NCBI RefSeq assembly: GCF_000182925.2
Contig: NC_026501.1
Location: forward strand, 6,303,917-6,367,916
DNA length: 64,000 nt
Reading direction: 5' to 3'
From: Neurospora crassa OR74A
Taxonomy: Eukaryota > Ascomycota > Sordariomycetes > Sordariales > Sordariaceae
The notes under the pieces were generated by a model. That model saw nothing but the letters and a program-made list of their open reading frames with translations. It did not search any database and was not told the DNA's origin. Position numbers and translations under genes: made by a program. Positions 1 to 14,325 of this stretch are shown in pieces; the first letter of the stretch is position 1, and each line of letters starts with the position of its first letter.

Positions 1-6
1 TTATAT

Positions 7-292
7 AAAGGAAGTAGTAGAAACCTACTAAGTAAATACGAAGCGATATCTTCGTTACGCTTAGTATAGAGGAAGTAGTAAATTTATATAAAGGAAGTAG
101 TAGAAATTTACTAAGTAAGGACGAAGTAATATCCTTGTTGCGCTTAATATAAAGGAAGTAGTAAGTCTGTATAAAGGAAGTAGTAAAATTTAGTACTTAG
201 TAAATTGGATATTTACTAAGAGGGTTAGAAACCCTATATTATATAGTATTTCGTAGTATAAAGGAAGTAGTAAGTTAGTATAAAGGAAGTAA
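7..292 (+). repeat. Seven dispersed copies of an AAAGGAAGTAGTA motif
   Basis: A 13-base motif, AAAGGAAGTAGTA or a one-base variant, recurs at about 7, 68, 90, 151, 173, 260 and 282, usually preceded by TAT. Longer flanks are shared by some copies: GAAATTTACTAAGTAAGGACGA-like text follows the copy at 90, and a diverged version follows the copy at 7. It looks like an eroded tandem array inside the RIPed island, possibly a terminal region of the parent element. Confidence 0.7.
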
Positions 293-2722
293 ATAGTTCG
301 AAACTTTATATTAACTTCTATATATATTTTATTAATTTATTAATATATTATTTTACTTTGTAAACGCCTTTTATAGTATTTAATATACTATATTAATTCT
401 TTTAAATATTTTTCTTATTAAATTTTATTATATTTATTTATATATTAATATTATATATTAGAAAATTATAAGAAGGACATATATTTCTTCGATACTTAAT
501 ATTATATATATTTTAAAATTAGCTCCTTCCTTAAAACTGCCTTTTATAAAGGTCTCTTATAAGATAGTAATAATAAAGTTAAATCGTATATCCAACCCTA
601 ATACCGCAATATTTTACTTAGTTTGTACCGTTTCTTCGATATCCGCGGTTCGTAGGAGTAGGGATTAAAGAATTAATTTCTAGTTAATGAAAAAGAATTC
701 AAAGTCGCTATATAACTTTATTACCGTTTCAAGGCTAATTATAATAATATTGATTTTAAAGGCAAAATTAGTATTATTATTCCTTATAAAGCCTAATTGT
801 ACCGGCTATAAATAGCCGGTTCTATTTTTATTACTGTTAAATAAAATAAAAAGTATTAAATCTTACTAAACTATCGTATACCCTTTATAGAGTATTAAGC
901 TCCTTAAAATACTATGTATAACTGTTTAAATATTCTTAGAAGAAGTAGCGGAAATTTGGATAGGATCCTCCTATATTTTAAAGTAAATCCTAATATAGTA
1001 CTATTATTCAATTTGCTCTAAGATTGTTTTGAGCTTTCAGTCCTAATAGAAGGCGTTACTTACGCGGACTACTATAGTAATAAAATAATTATATATACGT
1101 ATATTATAATAACTATTTTAATTAGTTACTACCTTTATAAATATATTAATATTTATTAAAAAGATATATATAAAATTTTAAACCGTATCGTCCGGACGAA
1201 TTTATCCTCTATATTACCTAATATATTAATTAAATTACTTAATATTTTTTACAATTCCTCTTCGATACTACTAATTTATTTATAGAGTTTATATTTAAAT
1301 TATTTTATAGAGACGGACTTGTTTTTAATACGCTTTATACCTAATTGTAATGCTTTATACGAACCCCGAACCTGAGAATTAGTAACTTCGAACCTATATT
1401 ATATATTTTAAGTAAATATTTCTAATATAAAGGCCTTTATAAGTATAGGTACTAGGCAATTATTTATATAATTAACTTCCTTCTTAAATTTTTAATAAAT
1501 AAACTAATTTATAGATTCTTTTCTTTATAATTATATTTAATTAAAGTAGACGTACTATTGGGAAGCAATTTAGTAACTTTAGATTTTCGGAATTAGGTTT
1601 GCCCGCCTCTTTAATAGTAATTAAATTACTAATTTTCTTATTTATTAGAACCTAATCCTATTACTAGAAGGGAGGGGAATAAAATAAATAATTTGTCCGA
1701 GACTAAAAATTATATGTACCTTAGGGTAAAGTAATTACCGGATATTCTTTCAAATTGTTAAGCTATTATAATAAGTACTCGAAATTACTAAAAGTATTTT
1801 ACTAATTTATTTACTTTTTAAAATTAACCTCCAACTATATAACCCGAGATAACGATTTTAGTTATATATAGAAATTTTTAATTTGTATATAAGGATTAGG
1901 ATTATATATTAATTAGTAAGTAATAATTTACGTAGGCTAATATTATTTTAATACTATTAGGATCCCTAATATAATATTTTCCGTTATTACATCGGTATTA
2001 AATATAAGTAAATTAAAGATGCGTATAGTAAAATAAAATTAGGGAGGGTAATAATGCGTAGTATCGGTAGTAGTAAAGACGGCTAATTAATAATCTAGTT
2101 TAATTGATTCTATAATAGTAAATTAGAAGGGGCTTTTAATTTCGTCCTAAACGGGGCCTATACTAAACGGACGGCCAAACTCAACGAACTTATATATATA
2201 GCTAATTTGAAAAGTAACTCCAATAATGTTATTGTCTTTAATTATTTACTGTAATATAAAAGGAAGTATATTTAACGGTTAATTATACAATATTAAATTC
2301 ATTTAGTATATTTAAATAAGTTAATCTAAATTATTATATAAATAGGACTATACGTACCTTCCTACCCTTTCCTAGACTATTACCTACTTCTATTAAATAT
2401 TTAATATTAAACTTCGTTAAATATTCTATATCCAAATACCCTTCTACTCTTTATTTCCCTTTTATATTAAACTTTTTAAATAGTAATAGTAGTATAGATT
2501 CGTTATCCCTTATAAGTATAAATATAGTCGGGATTTATAAGTATTATATATTAATTAAATTTAATATTAATAGGGGAAGATATTGTATTGTAGGTAGTTT
2601 TCTTTTCTTACCCCTACTCCGGGTAGAAGGACTAGCGATAGGTAATATTATAATAAATTGTTTTCGACTTCCGATACTTAACTTTATATAATTTATTTTT
2701 AGTAAACTTATTTATAAGATAA

Positions 2723-3016
2723 ATTAAGGTTAGTAACTATATTATTAATTAGGGTTCGGTCGAAATACGTTTTAAACTCTATTATTTACGTTTAACCGAT
2801 TGTAAAGGATAGTAGGCTATAAGTAAATAGTAGTTGTAGAGCGTATTTAGAAGTATATTTTCGAATTTATTTACGAAACGAATTAAAATTAGTAATTATA
2901 TTATTAATTAAGGCTTAATCGAAATACGTCCTAAATTCTATTATTTACGCCTAACTAACTACGAAGGATAGTAGGCTATAAGTAAGTAGTAGTTGTAGAA
3001 TGTATTTAGAGGTATT
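2723..3016 (+). repeat. Two direct copies of a ~135-bp unit (period 159)
   Basis: The segment starting at 2723 (ATTAAGGTTAG) is repeated from 2882 (ATTAAAATTAG). The copies share ATTATTAATTA, GAAATACG, AGGATAGTAGGCTATAAGTA and TAGTAGTTGTAGA blocks. Most differences are C/T or G/A, as expected if both copies were RIPed independently after duplication. Confidence 0.75.
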
Positions 3017-3907
3017 ATTAAAATAGTATAATAAAGTATAGTATTTAAAGCAATTGAGGAAAGATAGTTGAATAGAAGATTGGAGGGGGTATAGTATTTT
3101 AATTGTAATATTGGGGAGAATAAATAATTAAAATACACGAATTATTAAAGGCGGGACTTTAGAGTATTAGGGATATAGTAGGTTCAATTAATTATATAGA
3201 ATTAGGTACTTTATTAAGGAAGAAAGTACTAATAACGTTAGGAATCTTTATAATAAGCGAGGATATTAAAATAGGGGCGGTATAGTAAAGAGATAGTATA
3301 ATATATAATAATAGTAGAAGTCTGCTAAAGTATTAATATACTATAAATTAATAGATTGTTATAGGAAATGCCCGAATATTTATTACTAAAATATAAAATT
3401 ATGTATTTTACTATAATAGTTACTAACGTTTACGGATTATCCTTAATTAAGAAAGTGAAGTTAATATATTAGCGAGAAGTAGAAAGTCGGTAAAAATTGC
3501 ATTAGATTAGATATATATAGCCTACGTACTAAGGTTTACCGGCGGAAATGTAAAACTCCTTCCTAATTTGATTTATAATCTTAAGCGTTAACTATTATAT
3601 AATATTTGTAGTATCTATTGTAATTAAATAAACGGAATCCCTAAATAGAGTTACTATAGGCTATTTATTCTTATTAAATAAGTATTATAACTACCAAATA
3701 GTCTACTATATTACGTTTTGTAATTAAGTAAATAAATAATATATATTTATAATAGATTTAATAATGCGTTAGTAAGTAATTAACCGCCGGCCCGATTTAC
3801 GAAGAAGGATATTAGAATATAAATATAAAAGCGATTTAGATTTTGGGATTTTAATTTTAAAAAATATATTGTATATACGAATTAGGCTTAAAGGTTTCTT
3901 TCTTACG

Positions 3908-4123
3908 CTATAAATTTATATAGAACTAATTATATTGTAATAATATCGATTCCCTCTACGGTTATTAGTAGCTCTTATACTATAAATTTATATAGAATTA
4001 TTCCTACTATAATAAAATCGATTCCCTCTACGGCTACTAGCGACTCTTATATTATAGATTTATATAGAATTAGTTCTAATATAATAAAATTAATTCCTTC
4101 TACGGCTACTAGCGTTTTGCTAT
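3908..4123 (+). repeat. Three tandem copies of a 72-bp unit
   Basis: Units begin at 3908, 3980 and 4052 with (C/T)TATA(A/G)ATTTATATAGAA and each ends with TTCC(C/T)TCTACGG(T/C)TA(T/C)TAG. The 72-bp period is a multiple of three, so it could once have been a protein repeat. Differences are mainly transitions of the RIP type. Confidence 0.8.
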
Positions 4124-4474
4124 TTTCTAAATTAATTATTCCGAATAAATCCCTAAGGTACTATGGACGGAGGGGGTCGGAACCGTTATTAAATTTCGTA
4201 CGGCTTACCTTTCCTATTAGTATTTAATTAAATTAGAGGATTTAATTCGAATAAATAAATATTTATTAAATATATTCGAAATTATATTTATATATCTAAT
4301 AGAGTTTTAAATATTTATTATATATAAATTTAGTTTTCGAAACTATACTAATTAACCTCTTATATATAACCTTTATTTTTTTTATATTAATTTAAATTCG
4401 TTAATAATAATTAAATTAGAGAATAAACTATAAATACTTATATTACTATTTGTAAAATAAAGTATTTTTAAAAT

Positions 4475-5150
4475 AATTTCTTTCTTTTTATTACTATTTG
4501 TATTTAAAGTGGGTAGAGTGGGTAGTAAAGGTAGTAGATTACTTTTATTTAAATAAACGCCCTCCTTATTATTACTATTTGTACTTAGGGCGGGTAGGGT
4601 AGGTATAAGTAGGGTAGGTATAAGTAGGGTAGGTATAAATAGAGTAGGGTTACTAGGAGGATTAATATTTAATAGAAGTAGGACGGACGAAGGGGGTGGA
4701 ATGTTGTCGGCTTTATAAAATTTACTCCTATTAGAATACTTCGGGTCAATTTCTATTAGAGTAATTCCGTAAATTTCTTCCTTTTTATTACTATTTATAT
4801 TTAAAGCGGGTAGAGCGGGTAGTAAGGGCGGCGGATTACTTTTATTTAAGTAAACGCCCTCCTCTTTATTATTATTTGTATTTAAAGTGGGTAGGGCGGG
4901 TAGTAAAAGTAATAAATTACTCTTATTTAAATAAATACCCTCTTTATTATTATTATTTGTACCTAGGGTAGGTAGGGTGGATATAGGTAGGGTAAGTATA
5001 AGTAGGGTAAATATAGGTAAGGTAGAATTATTAGGAGGATTAATATTTAATAAAAGTAGGATGGGCGAAGGGGGCGGAACGTTATTAGCCTTATAAAATT
5101 TACTCTTATTGGAATACTTTGGGTCGATTTCTATTAGAATAATTTTATAA
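4475..5150 (+). repeat. Tandem duplication of ~300-380 bp with internal GGGTAGG minisatellite
   Basis: Copy A (about 4475-4771) and copy B (about 4772-5150) both run from AATTTC...TTACTATTTGTATTTAAAG through a GGGTAGRGYGGGTAG block, an array of short AGGGTAGGTATAAGT-like units, GGAGGATTAATATTTAATA, and a final ACTT(C/T)GGGTC(A/G)ATTTCTATTAGA. Copy B holds an extra internal repeat of the opening block. The short GGGTAGG units are not telomeric TTAGGG. Confidence 0.75.
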
Positions 5151-5980
5151 GTACTAATATAATTACTAGGAGGGTTAATAGCTTCTATCCGTATATACTT
5201 TTATTAATATTATACTATTAAAAGTAATATTAATTATAATTATAATCGTTGTTATTTAGTCGGATTATTACTTTTATTTATATTAGTTTCGTTATTTTTT
5301 AGTATAATAAATTCTTAGTTTTTAAATAGGATTCCGTCTTTATTGAACTATCGGATCCGCCTCCTAGTAATTAGAGTAATATAGCTTTTAATATACTATA
5401 TGTTAATTCTAGCCTTTAAATCTTTTAAATTTATAATAACAATATTCTTTACTTTTAATTTAATTTTAAAAGCCTATTTATTACCTAAAATTAGGGTTTA
5501 GGCCTTAATAACGTAATCCTTAGACTTTTAATGCAAGTCTTTTAATAAATATAAGGTATAATATTTTATAAATTTTATAGTGATAGGTTTATTTATATCC
5601 TTGAACGTTTTATAAACCTTGTTAAATAACGAAGGGTTATACTTAAAATTAGTAATAAAATAAGGATCCGCTAGCGGTAGGATATTATTAAGACGGCTCT
5701 AATCTACTAGTTCGCTAGCGTCGATTGCTTTTATAATTATTAAGAGTAGCTTGGAATAGAAATAATTAATTAAAACCGCTCTTTCAAATATATATTTAAA
5801 AATATATTATAGTACCTCGGCTACTTATAAGAACTAATTGAAATTATATAATATTAAATACTTCGCGGCCTCGTACTTAGCGAGGGTTTAAAAATACTCC
5901 CTAGCCTCCACTAAGATGTTTATTTTATTTAGGTTTAAATTCGGTACTAGCTTATAAATCTACTAATTATTTAATTAATA

Positions 5981-8900
5981 TACTTTATTTTAATTAGAGT
6001 AAATAATTATTAAATAAAGCGAATAACCTACTTTATATAATAGCCTCTCCTTAGTCTAGTTATATACCGAACTATAAACTATTAGTAGGAATTACTCTAC
6101 TATATGTTCCTATCTAATACAATACAGTCTTCCTATATACTATAATATAGTATTTATATTCTAAACGAAGTTAAACCCGATACTAACGTAGTAGGTATAA
6201 TATAAATTTAAATTAGTAATATATATAGTAGAGTTTAAGACTAATATATTTATACGTTTATTAAAATTATTCTAGGACGTTACAACTTGGCTACGTTTAG
6301 CCTAGTTCTGATTCGAATATACTATATATACTATAAGCCCGATTTTCTTGAGTATAGAATATAGAATCCTAGATTAATATTAGTAAATTAATATACTTTA
6401 TTTTAATTAGAATAGTTATTACTTTACTATAATAAAAATAAACCCTTATTAATTACTAAGGAAAAAATTTATATTTGTATCTAAGGGGAATTCGCTATAA
6501 TAAGGACCCGTTTTCGCTTTATATAGGTATTAGCGTACTTTTAAACTATTTAAATAAAAAACAGAAATTCGGCGAGAACTTAATTAAGTATATAAAATCG
6601 ATCGGTAGGAGGAAGTATATAGCTATTTAATATTAAATTAAGAAATATATACGAGAGTCTGCTATTATAGTCGGTACGTATAAAATTCTAAATAATTTAT
6701 ACGCCTAAATGTAGGGTAGAATTATTAATACGCTTAAATAATTTAAAAACGTTTTTTTACGTCCGGTTTGTAGTAAGTTTCGTAACAGTTTATAGAATAT
6801 CCTGGTTCGTAGCGGGTCCCTATTCGTAAATAGTAATATTAATTATAAGTATTAAATATCTATAAATATTTTAGGTTAGGAATTATATTAAGCGGACTAG
6901 CGTTATATTTAATATTAATATTTTATCTTCCTCTAATACCCTTGGTATAGCTAGTTTATTAATTTTATAATTAGAAGGATTAATTATTATATTCTTTAAT
7001 AGGTTATTAATATAAGTTGCGATTTTATTTTTATAAATTTTATAGCTTAAATATATTAATTAAACCTTTATTAGTAGTATTTTCGCTAAAGGATATAATA
7101 TATTACTATTTAGAAGCGTAAGCAGGGTTATTATACTCTAATTAATAATTAATACTTAAGTCTCCTATATAATTTCACTAATATTAAGTAGTACAACCTT
7201 ACCGGTATTTATAATATTCGCTTATACTTCGGAATAGAGGTACTACTACTAGTATCCTTAGAACTAGAAGATATCTTAAAAATACCAGTACGTCTCTATA
7301 GATATATCCAGCTTAATAATATAGTTGGGGTAACTTAATTCAAACGATAGTACGAAATTACTATTATTCAATATTTAGAAGATAGTATTGTACTTAATTA
7401 GGTATTTAAATAAATCCCAAAGGCCTACTTCCTATATAAAGGTTGTAAAAGCTTGTATATCCGTTAAGCAGTTTAATGTAGGAATAGCCGAATATATTAG
7501 CTATATAATTGTAAGGAGGAGTTGGATAGCCCGGAAGGCCGTTATATTTATATTGCGAATTAATTAAATTTCATTAATAATTATAATTTAAAATTTAATA
7601 TACTTTTTGCGTATTATAGCGAGGCGGACTTTATACGTTTTATAAATCTTATAATTAAAGGGGGTTAGTAATTAATTTACTTTATTCCAATTGGAGTAGA
7701 AAATCGATTTGTATTAGAATAAAGTGTATTTATTTTGCGGATCCTTTATTATTAATTTTACTTTTATTATTAAATTTACTTTTATTACTATTAAATTTAT
7801 TCTTATTACTATTACGTTCCTCGTTAAATTCGCAATTTATAATATTATTATTATTTACTTTAAATAGGGCGTTAGTTACTTTCTTAATTCGACTATTCTA
7901 ATTAAAATTATTCGTACGGACAATTAACTCGTTTGTATAATGCAGTAGCGTCCCTTTAGGGAGTTTAATTATAAATTTCCAATTAGCTTACTTATTTATT
8001 AATATAGTATAGGCGGCGATAATAACCTTCTATACAATTAATAATTTATTACAATTGTATATATACTCTACTAATAAATTATCGAAAATTTATTATATAA
8101 GGGTCTTCGTATATTTAAGGTCGTCCGAATTAATACTTTTAAATATACTATACTAATACTATATATTTAAATCTCTAAATATATTTTAGAATTTAATAAA
8201 TATTTAGGAAACGAGAGCGGGCGGTAATACAATAATATTTAGAAACGCCTCAATAGGTTTTCTATTCTCTTCGAACTTCTTTAACCGTAAGTACTCTATT
8301 AAGAGTATTATACTATAAATAAGTATTTTACTAATTCCAATTTTATTTATAAATAGCGCCCTATAAAATAGTAATTATAATATAGTATAGATTATAAATA
8401 TATTTATTAATAATTAGTATAGGCTGGGCTTTACTCTAATCAATATAATAGTAAGGGGACTCTAATTAGAATAAAGTAGACTTACTTATAACTTAATAAG
8501 GAAGAAGACTCTATTTATTTTTATTAGTAATAGCCCAATTCGCCCAATTATACTTCTCTTAGAATAGTTTATAGTTGAATTTGGGAGGATTATTTTCCTC
8601 TATTACTCTCGAAATATTTATAGGTTTCGTAAGCGCTTATATACTACAGATAATTAGATTACTATTTGTATAAATACGATTAAGAGGGTGGTTATAGTAA
8701 ATAAGGCTTTTAATTTGTATATTGCCCTATATTTCGGATTAGATTAAGTTCCGAATCTCCTCCTAGGAGGCCTTAGAATCCTAAGTTAATTATATTATAC
8801 AATTAATTATATTAAATACTATTATAATATATTAATTCATTATATTATTTTTAGGGTAGAAAAGGGAAAAGTCTTTATTATTAATTTATATAGTAGTAAG

Positions 8901-11900
8901 CTGTAGGGTACGCTACTATACGGAGAGCTTTTTAATATATATATTTAAATAGTATTTATTTAAGTACAATGTAGGGTTAAGCCTAAAATCCGTATTTATT
9001 AACTTAATATAAAATAGGATTACATTATTAATATTGGACTAGAGTATTTATAACGTTACAAAAGCGTATCGTATATATATTCTAGACGCTATTTTGCTAA
9101 TGTAGCTGAACCTTTTAAAATCGATAGTACTATTAGGATATATTGGTTATTTAACTATGCGGGTTTATAGTACAATATCCTGTAAACCTATAGCTTTAAT
9201 ACTAAATTAGTTATAAGGTAATTAATTGTATATTATTTTTAGAATAAGAGTTGTATTTAAGGAAGTAGGGAAGACGAGGGGGCTTAATACTTCGTTCCTA
9301 GTATTATAATAAGATTTTATTGCTTTAAGGATAGTATTTCCGGATTAACGATTATTGAAAATAGTAAAGGCTTAGAATATCCTAAACCAATTGTCGATAT
9401 AGTATCCGCTAATTATATATTGGTTATTAATAGGAGCTTTAATATATCGGGCGGATCCTTAATATTGTACTTTAGTTAAATATTATTGTAGCGTAAAGTA
9501 TAAAATTACAATAAGAATTTCCTTTAATATTATAGTTAATTAATTACTAAATTCCAGGGTAGAGAGGTCGCTCTTCCTTATAGTAATAGTATAGGTAGGG
9601 AGTTGGTCCTATTCTACTAATTTAATAATTTTAAGGATACAATTAAATTGGGTATTATTAAAATTTATTAGGGTTTATTAGAAGAGGGGTTAATATAGTA
9701 GGAATATAATACCCTTCTAACGTTTTCCGTAGGATTTCTTTAGGTTAGTTAAAGGATTAAATTAATTGGTTACTATAATTCGTTAATAAGGATTTATATA
9801 AATAGATATAGTAGATAATTAATTATAGGATAGGGAGTAGGCAACTTATATTTTATTTTAATAGGAATAGTAATATAGGATTAATAATAAATTAAAGGAA
9901 TTGGTAGCCTATATTTTATTTTAATTAGAGTAAATTAACTTACTTTAATTAGAATAAAGTATAAGGGGTAATAATAAATTAGGGGAATTAGTAGCCTACG
10001 TTTTACTTTAATTAGAATAAATTAATTTGCTTTAATTAGAATAAAGTATAATAACCGAGAAATTTATAATTATAGTCTAAATACTAATATATTTAACCTA
10101 CTATCCTATAACTAAGAAGTATAGCTACATCCTTCCTTTATAACTCTAAAGTAATAAGGAATTAGTATACTAACGTTTAATTAGGTATTCGGTACTTCGC
10201 TACCTTTTTATAGAGGGGGTCCGAAGGCGAGATCTTTTGCAGAGTTCTCTATACGAATATTAATTCCTTATTTAATTGTACTACAATAGCTTCGAATTTA
10301 CTATGTATATAGTTTAAATTATAATACTTAATATATTCCGGATACCCTACTTAAACTAGTATTATATTACTATTAGTCCTAGAAGTAATTAAATACTTAC
10401 TTATATCCCGATATTAAGAGAAATTAGAATACTATAGCCCTTATAATTATTAAGGCTTCACCAGGTTTATTACAAACGGTTAGTTAGTAATATTACGGTT
10501 TTCTACCTTAAATTTGGCCTTACTTTTAGCCTCGTTCCTCTTAGCCTTTAGAAGTATAATATTTCGTTACGCTAATAGTTTATTTTAATTATAGTTTATT
10601 AAACGGTTGGAGTTTCGCTACGAAGGGGGTTTATTTAAATTATAGTTATTTAAATAGTTGGGGTTTAAAAAAAAAAGTTAGGTAAAGGAAGGAGGAAGAA
10701 GTTTAATTAAAAAAGGAGAAGATAAGGGAAGGGGGTAATCTAAATAATAGATTGTACTAGCTGGATTAGGACGCCGAGTTAAATTAGGGTAAATCCTTAT
10801 TTCTAACTACCGTTTAAATAATAAAATATTTAATAAATTAAAAGACTATTCCGGGTAGGTCCTAATCTATTTGTTACTTATAGCCGATTAATAAGTAATC
10901 TTATAGTAAATAGTATTAAAAAGATTGAAATAGCGCTAACAATTTGAAATTGAATAGGTCTTCATTATTAGTTACTAACTAAAAAGTTGATTCTAATTAG
11001 AGTAAATACTATTACTAGTATATTATACACTTAATATAATATTTAGAATTATAGGGCGAATAATTAAATAGTTAAATAATACTAATTAGAATAAATTATA
11101 GTAAGTTAGGTAAGTAGGATGCGGGGCTTATAGGGGATAGGTTGTATTTATATAGGTAGTAATAGGAGGACTTGCTAGATACATTAGTACCTTAGGCCGT
11201 ATAAATAGACTAATCTAAATATATCCTAAAGCGATTATTAATTAAGCTATTCTGTACCTAAATACTATATACTTCCCTTATATAACGAGATCGGCATTGC
11301 TTTCCTCCCTAGAATCTATAGTATTACTAATAATATTTATAACTATAATGAAGTTATTATCCTCGAATTTAGAGAGGCTAAAATATTTATAATCTTCTTT
11401 ACAATTTAATTGTACCTCCTTACTATTAAACTATTCGAACGTACCTACAAATAGGGTATATAAACTTTCCTATTATAAGTCGGGCATATTAAAATCGGTA
11501 GAATCCGACGGTCTATAATACTGTATTACGAACCCGTTCGTATAAATCTTATATATATAATTAATAATATTATTATTTAAGGACAGGTTAGTATACTTAC
11601 TTCTATTAGGCCGCCCGAATTTTGATTTAATTATTTTATAAATAATTATAGTAAGGGGGCCGATAATAAATATTTTTATAAAAGTAAATTTAATATTATA
11701 CGTAGAATTCTTATTATATTTAATATTAAGGGTAAAAGAGCGATTAATATACTTTAATGTTAAGTTAATCTCTTTCTATTTACTATTAGTTATAATATAT
11801 TATACTAATTTAAACTTTAGGATAGCTTTGGATAACTTAGGATCTATTATATTTATACGTAATAACTATAAGAAGTATAGTATTTTAGGCCTATAGTTTA

Positions 11901-14325
11901 TACTTTTTCTACTATAGAAGAAGAGGGGTAGAAAGTTGACAATCTCTCGAAGAATACTATAATTACCGAGCTTAATTGCGTGGGTGAGGATGATTAGTAC
12001 CTGTACGATATATAGGTATTAATAAATATTATGGAATTATATATTTATATTATTATTAAGACTATTTGGGTATTTTCTAGTATATTTTACTAAGGTGAAT
12101 ATCTTATTGTATATAGAATTAAGCTACGTAAAAAGATAAGAGGGGCTATTAGCCCGAAAAGTATTTATAATTACTATTTTTATAGCTTTCCTATTTAGGA
12201 GACTAGGATTTAGGAACCCTCTATTAATGAGGTTCTGTATTAAGAAGGCGAGAATCCTAGAATAGAATATATTGTAAAAAAGTTGTAATGTATAGTAGAA
12301 TTTAGTTTTTTGCGGCTTAATATTCTTAATTTTACTAAGGCTATAAGTATCTTATTTAATAAAGTACTAAAAATGCCGAAAGATTAAATTAATAAAGTTG
12401 AGTTTAATATAGAAAAATGCTAGGACGGATACTATTTACTCTTTCCAATTGTATACGGCCTACGCCTCTAATTAAACGAAAATAATTTTGTAGATATACA
12501 ATATTGTCTTTTGATTACTATAAATAAAAAAAAGCCTATTATTAAATTATTCCTAGCTTATTCCTAATAGACCGAGGAATAATTTGTTATAAAGATAGTA
12601 AATACTAGTTAGTTTACTTTCGTTTTTATTAATAATAAGGGTTTAAAGAATAAAACTTTAGAATATTCAATAACGTTTAACCTTAAGGAAGGTATACGTT
12701 AGGAAACCGTCCTAATTATTAATAACCGGGAATAAGGATTGTAATTTCTCTATAATAAGCGAATTAATAGTAGGATAGAACATACGCAGCGTTAGGGCGA
12801 GGGAAGGAATAACCTAGGACTTTTGGAATAGAATAGTAGGTTGGAATTGGAATAGTCGGAATAGTCCGGAAATATTAGAACTATTTATTAGTAAATAAGT
12901 CGTAAAGTTGCGTATAGTATCCTTTCGACTAATATTAGGGCTTTAGACGGTATTAAAATAATTATAATTATTATAAATAATAATAAAATTAGGATTGGAT
13001 ATAATACGCTTAAGATTTTACTAAAATTGTTAATTTAATTATAGAATATTTACGAACCAAATTAATTATTATAATAGTTGTAAATATTTTAATAGTAGTA
13101 CTTATTCTACTATACGAAATATATATACTTAATTTAGCTAATATATTTTAAATGCGCCTCGCTATACTATTAGTACGTATATAAAGACCTATAACCTAAG
13201 GAAAGAAATCCGATTTATAGGGAGTACGAATATTTATAAGAATTATAAATATTATATAAATATAAGGTAATGTAAATTCGATATAACGAATGTAGCGTTT
13301 ATATTTCGGCTATTAAGTATATTAATAGGATATTAATACTTTAAGGAATAAATATAACCGAGGGGTACGTTATTGAAGTTATATTGTACTTTACTATATA
13401 ATATTTAAAATCTACCGGGTACTATATAAATCTTCGATATTATAGGGCGCATTACCCCCCCTAACTATAGAGGAAGCGCTAAGCTTCGTAAATAATAAGA
13501 ATAAATTGAAATCGACGGGCTCCTCAACTTCAGCAATTTTAGGGTTAGAATAATAAAGTTCGGAGTCTTCGTTTCGAGGGCCGTCGGGTTTAATAAGTTC
13601 GGACTATCGGGGGCTAGGCTTTTTATTATTTTTAATATTTTTAAGTCGGCGTTATAATAGAAACGTTAATTCCTTTTTAAATATTTAATTAAAAGCCTCT
13701 ATATTGAATAAACTACTTTTATTCTTAAATTATATAACGATACTTTAGTAAAGGAGGGCCTTATATACGTCTTTATTACGTAAGGATATAATAAATTCCT
13801 TTATATAGGTTCTAAATGATCGATTGTCGCTTCGGGTTACTTTAATTTAGTTACGAATAAACTACTTAAAGTTTCCCTTCTTAGGATAGAGGCTATATTA
13901 ATACTATTTAGTATTATAAGCTAGTAATTTATTAGGGTTATATAGTTATATTAGCACTTTAGGAATAGTTAATAAAATGTATGGAATAGGGGTAGGAGTT
14001 GGGTTCGAAGTATTATAGTTCGAAATAGGTATAAAATAGTTAGGAACGGGCGTAGTTGGAAGTAGGCTTAATTCGGACGTAAGGTCGGGCGAATTAGGTG
14101 CGAATATAAAGCGGTTATTACGTAGAGGCGGAAATAGCGTTTTGTAAAATAAATATTCTATCGAATTTAATAGATCGATTGAATTGGATATTATACCCTA
14201 CTACGCTTTACTCTAATTGGAGTCTCGTATTAGAATTATCTATTCGGCGAGTGGTTAGTTATAATGGTGGGGGTTAATTTATTCTAATTATAGTAAATAA
14301 ATTACTTTAATTATAGTAAAATCCT
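5981..14325. repeat. Recurring palindrome TTTAYTCTAATTRGARTAAA
   Basis: A near-perfect palindrome built on CTAATTAG/CCAATTGG and flanked by ACTTTA and TAAAGT recurs through the RIPed island. Sites include about 5981, 6394, 7678, 7711, 8428, 8460, 9851, 9912, 9940, 10003, 10031, 10991, 11081, 14207, 14277 and 14302. Several sites come in pairs 20-35 bp apart, for example 9912/9940, 10003/10031 and 14277/14302. Copies keep both half-sites despite heavy mutation around them. It may be the inverted-repeat end of a small element or a subterminal transposase site. The true function is unknown. Confidence 0.6.
9839..10052 (+). repeat. Tandem duplication around paired palindromes
   Basis: Three related units start at about 9840, 9906 and 9994. 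Each opens with (G)CAACTTATATTTTA or GCCTA(T/C)(A/G)TTTTA and continues with TTAATAATAAATTA-type text and GGAATT(G/A)GTA. The last two carry the paired TTTAATTAGARTAAA palindromes, so the palindrome was amplified as part of a longer repeat. Confidence 0.6.

Noticed and set aside
4590-4660. Possible telomere-like repeats (GGGTAGG)
   Set aside because: The unit is GGGTAGGTATAAGTA, not TTAGGG, and lies inside a duplicated RIPed repeat.
1-5150. Possible CRISPR-like array of repeats
   Set aside because: Repeats are degenerate, spacing is irregular and the organism is a eukaryote; RIPed tandem duplications explain them.
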